Source of the DNA: DAIDKA01 sp035506335
GTDB taxonomy: Bacteria > Pseudomonadota > Gammaproteobacteria > Steroidobacterales > Steroidobacteraceae
Direction of reading: 5' to 3'
Assembly: GCA_035506335.1 (NCBI GenBank)
Contig: DATJPN010000039.1
Location: 1-54,509 of the forward strand
Length of the DNA stretch: 54,509 nt
Of this stretch, positions 33,531 through 40,341 are shown piece by piece (positions within the stretch are counted from its first letter, which is position 1; each line of letters opens with the position of its first letter). The notes under the pieces are model-generated. The model saw only the letters and a list, made by a program, of their open reading frames with translations. It was not told the DNA's origin and did not search any database. The translations under genes and the position numbers were made by a program.

Positions 33531-34042
33531 CGTCCGGCGAAGGCGATCGCGTAGGTGGCCAGCAAACGCCGGATGCCGTCGGTCACGTGCTGGCTGGACA
33601 GGGTCGCGCCGCTGATGTTCTGGATGCCGCGGCCCACCTTGACGCTGGCGCCATGCTGCAGCCCCACGAACTGGTGCAGCCAACGGGAGTTTCGCACCTC
33701 GCCGCCGTAGGCCTCGCGATACTCGAGGATCTCGACCTCGCGGATCCTGCCGTCATCGATGGCCACGGCATAGCGGATCAGGTCGTGCTTGCCGATCACC
33801 GAATCGGTGAAGAAGTATCCGCCGGGGGCTTTCCAGGCAGCGAGGGACCCGGGATACACCGGCACGCCGCAGTCCTTTTCGATCGCCGCGAGGTCCGCGG
33901 CCGACAGCACCACCGGGACCGGCACCAGCGTCTGGCCGGGGAACATCAGCGCCTGGGCCTGCTCCACGGACAGATACACCATGGCCTGCGCGTCGTGACT
34001 GATCACGAGCGCCGCGGGCAGTACCAGGAAGCGCGGGTTCAT
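33527..34042 (-). CDS. Covalent-FMN-binding periplasmic protein (RnfG/NqrC-type FMN domain)
   Basis: About 171 residues (ATG at 34045 or 34042) with a short signal peptide. The FMN-binding domain ends in IQNISGATLSSQHVTDGIRR: Ser-Gly-Ala-Thr (Thr148 counted from the upper start) is the sequence ApbE modifies, with FMN joined by a phosphoester. ILEYREAYGGEV and WLHQFVGL precede it as in other FMN_bind proteins. It should be a one- or two-electron carrier in the periplasm. It starts directly after the porin stop and overlaps apbE. A companion electron donor could be the membrane protein at 32214 or the di-haem protein at the head of the operon. Confidence 0.9.
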   Translation of the reverse strand: MNPRFLVLPAALVISHDAQAMVYLSVEQAQALMFPGQTLVPVPVVLSAADLAAIEKDCGVPVYPGSLAAWKAPGGYFFTDSVIGKHDLIRYAVAIDDGRIREVEILEYREAYGGEVRNSRWLHQFVGLQHGASVKVGRGIQNISGATLSSQHVTDGIRRLLATYAIAFAGR

Positions 34043-34045
34043 CAT

Positions 34046-35449
34046 TCAGAACGCCAGACCGAGGCCCAGGTCGAACCGCGAGAAATCCTTGTTGACGCCG
34101 AACACCTGGTAGTCGGCCTTCAGCACGATGTGCGGATCGAGGTAGAAATTGGCGCCGAAGGTCCAGACCCGATCATTCGATCGCGGCCAGGGCAGACCGT
34201 CGGAGGCCAGACCCGCCGGCGTCGTCGTGAATCCCTGGGGGATCCCTTCGTAGGCATGGCCCATGTCATAGCGTTCCCAGCGCGCGAAGGGGCTGAAGCG
34301 ATAGCTGTCCGTCTGCCAGAGCGTATAGGCCGCCTGCAGATAGTAGCCGAGGAACTGCGCCGGCAGCGGATTTGCGACACCGGCGTTGTCGAGGTTGTAG
34401 GTGGCGGTGCGCGAGATCTGGCCGCGTGCGTAGACCGCGGAAATGTCCGCGGCGCCCGGCGTCCAGCGGGCATGCGTTTCCCACAGCGTGATGCGGCTGT
34501 CGGGCAAGCCGGCCGGGACCACCGGAATCGCAAGCTTCCCGGTGAACGCCGCCGCGCCGGCCAGGACTCCGGGGACGGGGGTGTAATTCAAGGACAGGTA
34601 CTGCGAGAGATTGCGGGCATTGGACAGGGCCAGCTCCTGGTGCATGGCCTGCATGGGTGCCACGGAACCGTCTTCCAGGTCGAGCGCCGTGCGGTACTGC
34701 GGATTCTCGGGATTGTTGTTCCAGCCTCCGAGGTCAAGGCCGGTGGTCACGCCCAGGTCCCACTTCAGTCCATAGTCGGTCGCGCCATGCAGCGCGACGC
34801 CACCCTCGCGCCAGGTGCTCGGGATGATCAGCGTTTCGACGAAATTGCGTTGCACGCCATAGAAGTTGGTCGGTTCATGATGTTCGTTCAGCAGTCCGAA
34901 CGGCATCAGGAGGAGCCCGGCCTTCACGCCGGCCCGGTCATTGAGCTGCCGGTCGATGTAGAACTGTTCGACTTCGAACTCGCCCTTGTCGGTGGCCGAG
35001 GCCACCGCGTGCTCCACCTCGTATTCGGAGTTGAACAGCGTCGAGTCATCGAAGCGATAGCCGATGCCGAATACGGCGCGCGCCAGGTCGAACTGCGAAC
35101 GCGCATTGTCATGTACGGGATGGGTGTAATACACCTCGCCATAACCCCACAGCGACAGGTCCGGGGAAATGCCGCCGGCGGGCTGCCCGGCGGCCGCAGC
35201 CGCTTGACCGGTCGGCGCGGCCTGCTGTGTCTGCGCCTGCTTCTCCTGCGCCGCAGGCGCTTCGTTCCGGCTCTTCAACTGCTGCAGCTGCTGCTGCAAT
35301 GCCGTCAGCTGCTGCTGCATCTGCTCGACGCGCTGCTCCAGCGCCGCGACGGGATCGGCCGGGGCATCGGCCGCGAGACTGGAACGCAGCGGCAATAGGG
35401 GCGCCATGAGCAGACACAGGGCGGGCAGGAATTTCACGGCAGCTTTCAT
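34046..35449 (-). CDS. Outer-membrane porin-like protein with N-terminal coiled coil
   Basis: 467 residues from the ATG at 35449, which overlaps the stop of the di-haem gene (ATGA). A signal peptide is followed by a Gln-rich coiled coil (about residues 33-60, EQRVEQMQQQLTALQQQLQQ), then a Pro/Ala/Gln linker. A beta-barrel follows (SLWGYGEVYYTHPV, GIGYRFDDSTLFNSEYEVEH, MPFGLLNEHHEPTNFYGV) and ends KADYQVFGVNKD...GLGLAF with a terminal Phe. The N-terminal coiled coil is typical of trimeric porins such as OprO/P and of OM proteins that couple to periplasmic partners. The solute is unknown; iron or its chelates would fit the Fur-like control. Confidence 0.85.
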   Translation of the reverse strand: MKAAVKFLPALCLLMAPLLPLRSSLAADAPADPVAALEQRVEQMQQQLTALQQQLQQLKSRNEAPAAQEKQAQTQQAAPTGQAAAAAGQPAGGISPDLSLWGYGEVYYTHPVHDNARSQFDLARAVFGIGYRFDDSTLFNSEYEVEHAVASATDKGEFEVEQFYIDRQLNDRAGVKAGLLLMPFGLLNEHHEPTNFYGVQRNFVETLIIPSTWREGGVALHGATDYGLKWDLGVTTGLDLGGWNNNPENPQYRTALDLEDGSVAPMQAMHQELALSNARNLSQYLSLNYTPVPGVLAGAAAFTGKLAIPVVPAGLPDSRITLWETHARWTPGAADISAVYARGQISRTATYNLDNAGVANPLPAQFLGYYLQAAYTLWQTDSYRFSPFARWERYDMGHAYEGIPQGFTTTPAGLASDGLPWPRSNDRVWTFGANFYLDPHIVLKADYQVFGVNKDFSRFDLGLGLAF

Positions 35450-36858
35450 GGGTTGGTTGTCCCGGCGGTTGAAGAGGAATTCGCGCCGCTGACGGCCGCC
35501 TGGCACTGCGCGGGCAGCACCTGGGCGGTCGGATTCTGCGGGTCATAACCATCGGTCAGCGCGCACAGGAAGGCGATCATGTCGTTGATGTCACCGGGCG
35601 ACAGCGCGGGGCTGTCACCCAGATGACGGTTGTAGGGAATCTCCAGCGTATTGACGTTGCCGACGTAGGCGCCGTCACTGCCCGGCACATTGATATCGAC
35701 GACGAAGAGGCCGCCGTAGATGGCCGGCAGATCATCGAACTTCGTGACGCTCCCCGCGGCCGTGAGCGGATAGAACTGGTCCGGATTGGTGTCCCGGCGC
35801 ACATAGAAGCCGAGCGCATCGGCGAGCGTCGCGAACTGCCCGTTGTGAAAATACGGGGCCGTGACTGCGATATTCCGCAAGGTCGGAACCTTGAATCTTC
35901 CGCACAGGCCGAACAGGTTCAGTCCCGGGCTGTCGCGGAAGGGTCCGGAGATCCCCAAGTCGTAGTACGGGTGCACGCCGTCGGAGCCGTTGACCGGCGT
36001 GTAAGCCGGCGCGGCCGTATCGCTGTTGGCGGGAATGTCCGGATTGCGAGGCACGCCCAGGTTGTCGTAGCTGAAGTCCGTGAACAGTGGCGGTGTCACC
36101 CCGTCGCCGGACGTGCTCGGATGGCAGGCCGCGCAGTTGCCCCGTGAGGGGTCGTTGAACGCGGCGAGACCCCGCAATTCCTGTGCGCTCAACTGCGCCT
36201 TCCCGCCGATGAAGGCGTCGTACTTGCTGCTGAAGGGATGAAATTGCGGGTCCTCGGTTTCGAAGGCGGCGAGCGCGGCACCCATGTCCTTGAGGGCCGT
36301 CGCGGGATCGGCGAGCACCGCTTCGCCATAGAGCGCCACGAAATCGGCGAGATAGGGCCGGGTCTGCAGCCGCGCGATCACCGCGGCGGCATCGGCGTTG
36401 GCCATCTCGAAGGGCGTGATGAAGGGCAGTGCCGCCTGCTCGGCCAGCGTGCCGGCGCGCCCGTCGCGGAAGAAGCCGCCGTGGGGATTGCCGCTGGCAT
36501 CGAAGGAGAACGCCGGGATGTAGGAGGCGTACAGGAGCGAGGGCGTGTTGCGGAATCCGGGTTCATCCATGCCGGGCCCGCCGAGCGGCACCGGCGAGCC
36601 ATGATCCGGTCCGGTCGGTGTCGGATCCGAGGCAAAGGCGAACTGCGCCACGTGGCAGGTCGCACAGGACTGTTGCCCGGAGACCGAGAGCGTCGTGTCG
36701 GAGAAGATCTTCCGCCCCAGCTCGGCCGCCGCCGACAAGGTCGTTCCCGGGCTGCTGCCGGCACCGGTGCCGGACTGCCCGCCGCAGCCGGCCAGACCAG
36801 CGGCCGCGACGAGGCCGGAAACCATCGCAAGGGCGGTCGCGGGCCGGCGATGCAACAT
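35446..36858 (-). CDS. Di-haem cytochrome c peroxidase-like lipoprotein (CCP/MauG family)
   Basis: 470 residues with a lipobox (LAGC, Cys25). Two c-haem sites, CATCH (Cys65, Cys68, His69) and CAACH (Cys242, Cys245, His246), sit in the two-domain arrangement of the CCP/MauG family: GRKIFSDTTLSVSGQQSCATC, FRNTPSLLYASY, FFRDGRAGTLAEQA, FKVPTLRNIAVTAPYFHNG. Members reduce peroxide or oxidise protein or metal-linked substrates. It heads a four-gene overlapping operon whose promoter carries a Fur-like palindrome. No strong ribosome site precedes the ATG at 36858. Peroxidase activity is not certain; an electron-transfer or MauG-like role is possible. Confidence 0.9.
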   Translation of the reverse strand: MLHRRPATALAMVSGLVAAAGLAGCGGQSGTGAGSSPGTTLSAAAELGRKIFSDTTLSVSGQQSCATCHVAQFAFASDPTPTGPDHGSPVPLGGPGMDEPGFRNTPSLLYASYIPAFSFDASGNPHGGFFRDGRAGTLAEQAALPFITPFEMANADAAAVIARLQTRPYLADFVALYGEAVLADPATALKDMGAALAAFETEDPQFHPFSSKYDAFIGGKAQLSAQELRGLAAFNDPSRGNCAACHPSTSGDGVTPPLFTDFSYDNLGVPRNPDIPANSDTAAPAYTPVNGSDGVHPYYDLGISGPFRDSPGLNLFGLCGRFKVPTLRNIAVTAPYFHNGQFATLADALGFYVRRDTNPDQFYPLTAAGSVTKFDDLPAIYGGLFVVDINVPGSDGAYVGNVNTLEIPYNRHLGDSPALSPGDINDMIAFLCALTDGYDPQNPTAQVLPAQCQAAVSGANSSSTAGTTNP

Positions 36859-36897
36859 AAGGTGATGAGGGATCCGGACCCAAAAAAACGGGATGCA

Positions 36898-36926
36898 ATC
36901 TTAATGCGAGGAATTCGCATTTGCAA
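36898..36926 (-). promoter_or_regulatory. Promoter of the di-haem/porin/FMN/apbE operon
   Basis: On the minus strand TTGCAA (36921-36926) and TAAGAT (36898-36903) are exactly 17 bases apart, a good sigma-70 pair about 40 bases before the start codon. The Fur-like palindrome fills the spacer. Confidence 0.7.
36903..36921. promoter_or_regulatory. Fur-like operator
   Basis: AATGCGA-GGAAT-TCGCATT: seven-base perfect arms in a 19-base frame, close to Fur sites of the AATGCGAATGATTCGCATT kind. It covers the spacer and -10 edge of the leftward operon promoter, where bound Fur would block transcription. Confidence 0.6.
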
Positions 36927-36965
36927 TCGTATTACTGCATCCGGCTTGGGACTAGAATCAGGCGC

Positions 36966-37289
36966 ATGCTGGTCGTCACGACCGAGAATGTCGCGGGTCA
37001 CCGCATTCGCGAAACCAAGGGGCAGGTCTTCGGCGTCGTCGTGCGCAGTCGCGGGCTCGGCGGCAACATCATGGCGGGCCTGCGATCCCTGGCGGGCGGG
37101 GAAATCATCGAATACACCCAGATGCTGGAGGAAGCCCGCCGCCACGCCGTGGACCGGATGGTGAAGAACGCGCGCCTCATGCAGGCCAATGCCATCGTGA
37201 TGATGCGATTCGACTCCTCGGAAATGGGCCAGACGATGAGTGAAGTCGTGGCCTACGGCACCGCGGTCATCATCGACCCGCTGCCCTGA
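36966..37289 (+). CDS. YbjQ/UPF0145-family heavy-metal-binding-domain protein
   Basis: 107-residue cytoplasmic protein of the YbjQ (UPF0145) family: VTTENVAGHRIRETKGQVFGVVVRS, then NIMAGLRSLAGGEIIEYTQML, ARLMQANAIVMMRFDSSEMG and EVVAYGTAVII, nearly the whole conserved domain. The family forms pentameric rings; its function is not established. TAGAAT at 36953-36958 lies only 8 bases before the ATG, so a nearly leaderless transcript is possible. It is divergent from the Fur-like-controlled operon and starts a two-gene unit. Confidence 0.9.
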   Translation: MLVVTTENVAGHRIRETKGQVFGVVVRSRGLGGNIMAGLRSLAGGEIIEYTQMLEEARRHAVDRMVKNARLMQANAIVMMRFDSSEMGQTMSEVVAYGTAVIIDPLP

Positions 37290-37295
37290 GGCGCC

Positions 37296-37577
37296 ATGCT
37301 GCGCAAGGCACTGCTGCTGTGCACGCTGGTCCTCGCCGGGGTGGGCGTGTGGCTGCTCGGCAGGCGCCTGTGGGCACCCGGTTTCCAGGCGCTCGGCGTT
37401 GCCGCCCTGCTCTTCCTGGGCATCGCCTTCGAGAACTGGCGCTACCGCACCGGACCGGCGCCGCCGGGCGCGACGTGGCAGCGTACCGACGAGAAGTTCG
37501 CCGACCCCGTGAGCGGCGAGGAAATGCAGGTCGAGTACGATCCGGTCTCCGGCGCGCGGCGCTACGTGCCCCGCTGA
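37296..37577 (+). CDS. Small two-helix membrane protein of unknown function
   Basis: 93 residues with hydrophobic helices at about 4-21 and 29-46, a basic turn, then a soluble tail with FADPVSGEEMQVEYDPVSGARRYVP. The tail repeats PVSG twice and resembles small conserved proteins of Gammaproteobacteria. It starts 6 bases after the YbjQ-like stop and is very likely co-transcribed. No function is known. Confidence 0.75.
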   Translation: MLRKALLLCTLVLAGVGVWLLGRRLWAPGFQALGVAALLFLGIAFENWRYRTGPAPPGATWQRTDEKFADPVSGEEMQVEYDPVSGARRYVPR

Positions 37578-38426
37578 TCAGGCGCCGCGATATCGCCTGA
37601 CTTTCTGATGCTGCTCGCCGAGGCCGTCGATGCCGAGGCGGATCTCATCCCCCTCCTGCAGGAACCGCGGCGGATTGCGCCCCATGCCCACTCCGGCCGG
37701 CGTTCCGGTGCTGATGACATCGCCCGGCTGCAGGCTCATGAACTGGCTGACGTAGTGCACGAGGAAGGGCACGTTGAAGATCATGTCGCGGGTGTTGCCG
37801 TCCTGCATGCGCTGACCATTGACGTCGAGCCACAGGTGCAGATTGTCGAGGTCGCCGGCCTCGTCCAGCGTCACGAGGTACGGGCCGAAGGGACCGAAGG
37901 TGTCGCAACCCTTGCCCTTGTCCCACTGGCCGCCGCGCTCGATCTGGAAGTGCCGCTCGGACAGGTCGTTGCACACGCACACGCCGGCGATGTGATCCAG
38001 AGCGCGCTCGAGGGGGACATAGCGGGCCTCCTTGCCGATGACGATCCCCAGTTCGACTTCCCAGTCGCACTTCTGCGATGCCGGCGGCATCACCACCTCG
38101 TCATCCGGGCCCATGATGGCCGAGGTCGCCTTCATGAAGATGATCGGCTCCTGAGGGATCTTCATCTTCGCTTCGGCCGCGTGATCCCGGTAGTTCAGGC
38201 CGATGCAGACGAACTTGCCGACCGCGCCGACGGGCTCGGCGACTCGCGCCGTGGCGGGCACCTCCGGGAGGCTCTCGACGCCCAAACCCCGAATCCCGGC
38301 CAGACCGCCGGCCAGCAGCGGCCGATCGATGTCCCGGACGATCCCCGACAGGTCGCGGCGCCGCCCCTGAGTATCGAGGACTCCCGGCTTCTCCCGGCCC
38401 CTCTCGCCATGACGAAACAGTTTCAA
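37578..38426 (-). CDS. Fumarylacetoacetate hydrolase-family enzyme
   Basis: 282 residues from the TTG at 38426. This start is chosen because GAAGGAGA lies just upstream and the protein then begins KLFRHGERGREKPGVLD, the standard family N-terminus. The FAH core is IGLNYRDHAAEA, PIIFMKATSAIMGPDDEV, CDWEVELGIVIGKEARYV with acidic metal ligands (E-x-E), ISTGTPAGVGMG near the end and the lid segment NDLSERHFQ. Such enzymes act on 2-oxo-acid or beta-diketone intermediates of aromatic or sugar-acid breakdown, e.g. 2,4-diketo-3-deoxy-fuconate hydrolase. The exact substrate is unknown. It lies 10 bases after the TetR-type gene. Confidence 0.88.
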   Translation of the reverse strand: MKLFRHGERGREKPGVLDTQGRRRDLSGIVRDIDRPLLAGGLAGIRGLGVESLPEVPATARVAEPVGAVGKFVCIGLNYRDHAAEAKMKIPQEPIIFMKATSAIMGPDDEVVMPPASQKCDWEVELGIVIGKEARYVPLERALDHIAGVCVCNDLSERHFQIERGGQWDKGKGCDTFGPFGPYLVTLDEAGDLDNLHLWLDVNGQRMQDGNTRDMIFNVPFLVHYVSQFMSLQPGDVISTGTPAGVGMGRNPPRFLQEGDEIRLGIDGLGEQHQKVRRYRGA

Positions 38427-38436
38427 GGTGTCTCCT

Positions 38437-39153
38437 TCAGCGCCTCTTGCGCGTGCCGGCCGCTGCGCCGATGTCGGCATCGAGTATCGCCCGGGTGTTC
38501 TCCCGGATCACGGTCTTGATCATCTGCAGGCGCCGCGCATCGAACTCGGACCATTTCAGCGCCTCGAGGGTGCTCTCCCGGTTCGTGTGGAAGGTCGTCA
38601 CCTGCCCGAGGATCGCGGCGGCCTTGATGCGGATGGCCTCGTCCGCCGCGTCGCGGCGGGTCGCCACGGCGATCAACCGCGCCACGGTCTGCAGGATGGG
38701 TTGGCCGATGTTCTGGCGGATCATGCCCATGGCGGGGCCGGCGCCGTCGGCCTTGCCACGGGTGACGAACCGGCTCCAGCTCTCCGAGCCCGCGGCCACC
38801 AGTCCGTCGGCCACGGCATCGAGCAGGCCGCACAGCGCATCGATCGCCTCGATGCGCTGCGTCGGGCCGGTGATCTCCCGCGCCCGGGTCAGCGCCGGCG
38901 CGAGGATGCCCAGCATCCGGTCGATGATGAACTGGGCGCAGGCGCGATGCAGACCCTCCTTGCCGCCGAAGTAGTACTGCAGCGCCGGCGGATTGACGCC
39001 GGCATCGGCCGCGATCTGCCGGGTCGAGGCCTTGATGAAGCCTTCCGAACCAAACACGCGCAGCGCCGCGGCGATGATCCGCGCGCGGGTTTCCTCGCCT
39101 CTGGCATATCCGCCATCTTCGGGATGGCGGCGCTTGATCCGCGTCATGGGCAT
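38437..39153 (-). CDS. TetR-family regulator with CerR-type C-terminal domain
   Basis: 238 residues from the ATG at 39153, preceded by GGAGGAGC. The helix-turn-helix reads ARIIAAALRVFGSEGFIKASTRQIAADAGVNPPALQYYFGGKEGL, a complete TetR_N (partly cited). The C-terminal part (IRQNIGQPILQTVARLIAVATRR, ILGQVTTFHTNRE) matches the CerR/DUF1956 domain found in regulators of HlyD-MFS efflux pumps. It is divergent from the three-gene pump and most likely represses it. Confidence 0.9.
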   Translation of the reverse strand: MPMTRIKRRHPEDGGYARGEETRARIIAAALRVFGSEGFIKASTRQIAADAGVNPPALQYYFGGKEGLHRACAQFIIDRMLGILAPALTRAREITGPTQRIEAIDALCGLLDAVADGLVAAGSESWSRFVTRGKADGAGPAMGMIRQNIGQPILQTVARLIAVATRRDAADEAIRIKAAAILGQVTTFHTNRESTLEALKWSEFDARRLQMIKTVIRENTRAILDADIGAAAGTRKRR

Positions 39154-39176
39154 GCTCGCTCCTCCGGAGCGTAAAT

Positions 39177-39230
39177 GTATTCCACTTGACACAAAAGTTC
39201 CAGCCGGACAACATGTGCCGCACGGAATAC
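39177..39230. promoter_or_regulatory. Spaced inverted repeat in efflux-operon control region
   Basis: GTATTCC (39177-39183) and GGAATAC (39224-39230) are perfect inverted arms 40 bases apart that bracket the efflux promoter. It could be a paired operator for the TetR-type regulator, with looping or two dimers. Symmetry across so long a gap may be chance. Confidence 0.4.
39186..39214 (+). promoter_or_regulatory. Promoter of the HlyD-MFS-NodT efflux operon
   Basis: TTGACA (39186-39191) is a perfect -35, and CAACAT (39209-39214), 17 bases on, is a weak -10. Lies about 35 bases before the HlyD start codon. Confidence 0.6.
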
Positions 39231-39247
39231 TTCTGACAGGACCTGCC

Positions 39248-40339
39248 ATGGCTGACGCGCCATCCCCCGCAACCCCTAAGCCCGCTGCCGGCAACGGCGA
39301 TGGCAACCGGCGCATCCGCATCGGGCTGTTCATCGTGCTCGGGGTGGTGGCGCTCGTCGGCATCGGCTACGGCGTGCGCTGGCTGGTGTATGGCCGTTAC
39401 ATCGAATCCACGGACGACGCCTACCTGCGCGCCGACGCGGTGACGGTGGCACCCCGCGTCAGCGGCTACATCGATCAGGTCTATGTCGTCGACAACCAGA
39501 TGGTCAGGGCCGGTGATCCGCTGCTGCGCATCGACGCCCGCAACTACCAGGCGGCGCTGAGCCAGCAGGACGCGACCGTCGAGGCGCGCAACGCCGACAT
39601 CAATGCGGCCGACAACCAGCTCGCCCAGCAAGAGGCCGCGGTCGAACAGGCGCAGGCGCAACTGGTGGGCACCGAAGCCAACGCGAAGTACGCGCGTGAA
39701 GAGGCGGAGCGCTACAAGGGGTTGCGCGACGCGGGGGTGGAGACCGACGAGCGTTACGCCCAGGCCGTCAACGAGCGCAACCAGACCGCCGCCGCGGTGC
39801 TGGGCGCGCAGGCCAGCGTCAAGGTGGCCCAACGCCAGCTTCAGACCCTGCGCAGCCAGGTCGCGCAGGCCCGCGCGCAGCTGCAAGCGGCCCGGGCCTC
39901 GGCCAATACGGCCCGGCTGAATCTGGAGGACACCATCGTGCGGGCCAGCATCGCCGGCCGGATCGGCGACAAGACGGCGCAGCTCGGCCAGTTCGTGCAG
40001 CCCGGTACCCGGATGATGTCCGTGGTGCCCGTCCAGGATGTGTACCTGGTCGCGAACTTCAAGGAAACGCAGGTGCGCGACATGCGGGTGGGCCAGCAGG
40101 CCACCGTGACCGTGGACGCGATCGGCGACGGGGACATCCCCGGGGTCATCGACAGCTTCGCGCCCGGCACTGGCGCGCAGTTCGCGCTCCTGCCCCCGGA
40201 GAACGCCACCGGGAATTTCATCAAGATCGTCCAGCGTGTGCCCGTGCGCATCAGGTTGAAACCCGCGAAGGACATCGCCGCGCGGTTGCTGCCGGGACTG
40301 TCGGTCCGGGTCGAAGTCGATACCCGCTCCGGCAAGTAG
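39248..40339 (+). CDS. HlyD/EmrA-family membrane fusion protein
   Basis: 363 residues with one N-terminal helix (about 24-45), the biotinyl-lipoyl halves YLRADAVTVAPRVSGYIDQVYV and LEDTIVRASIAGRIGDKTAQLGQFVQPG, a long alpha-hairpin rich in Gln/Ala (about 105-215) and a final beta-barrel (QQATVTVDAIGD). It is the periplasmic adaptor linking the MFS pump at 40342 to the outer-membrane channel at 41958. It is co-transcribed with both from the promoter at 39186. Substrates of such EmrAB-type pumps include hydrophobic antibiotics, detergents and aromatic acids. Confidence 0.92.
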   Translation: MADAPSPATPKPAAGNGDGNRRIRIGLFIVLGVVALVGIGYGVRWLVYGRYIESTDDAYLRADAVTVAPRVSGYIDQVYVVDNQMVRAGDPLLRIDARNYQAALSQQDATVEARNADINAADNQLAQQEAAVEQAQAQLVGTEANAKYAREEAERYKGLRDAGVETDERYAQAVNERNQTAAAVLGAQASVKVAQRQLQTLRSQVAQARAQLQAARASANTARLNLEDTIVRASIAGRIGDKTAQLGQFVQPGTRMMSVVPVQDVYLVANFKETQVRDMRVGQQATVTVDAIGDGDIPGVIDSFAPGTGAQFALLPPENATGNFIKIVQRVPVRIRLKPAKDIAARLLPGLSVRVEVDTRSGK

Positions 40340-40341
40340 CG

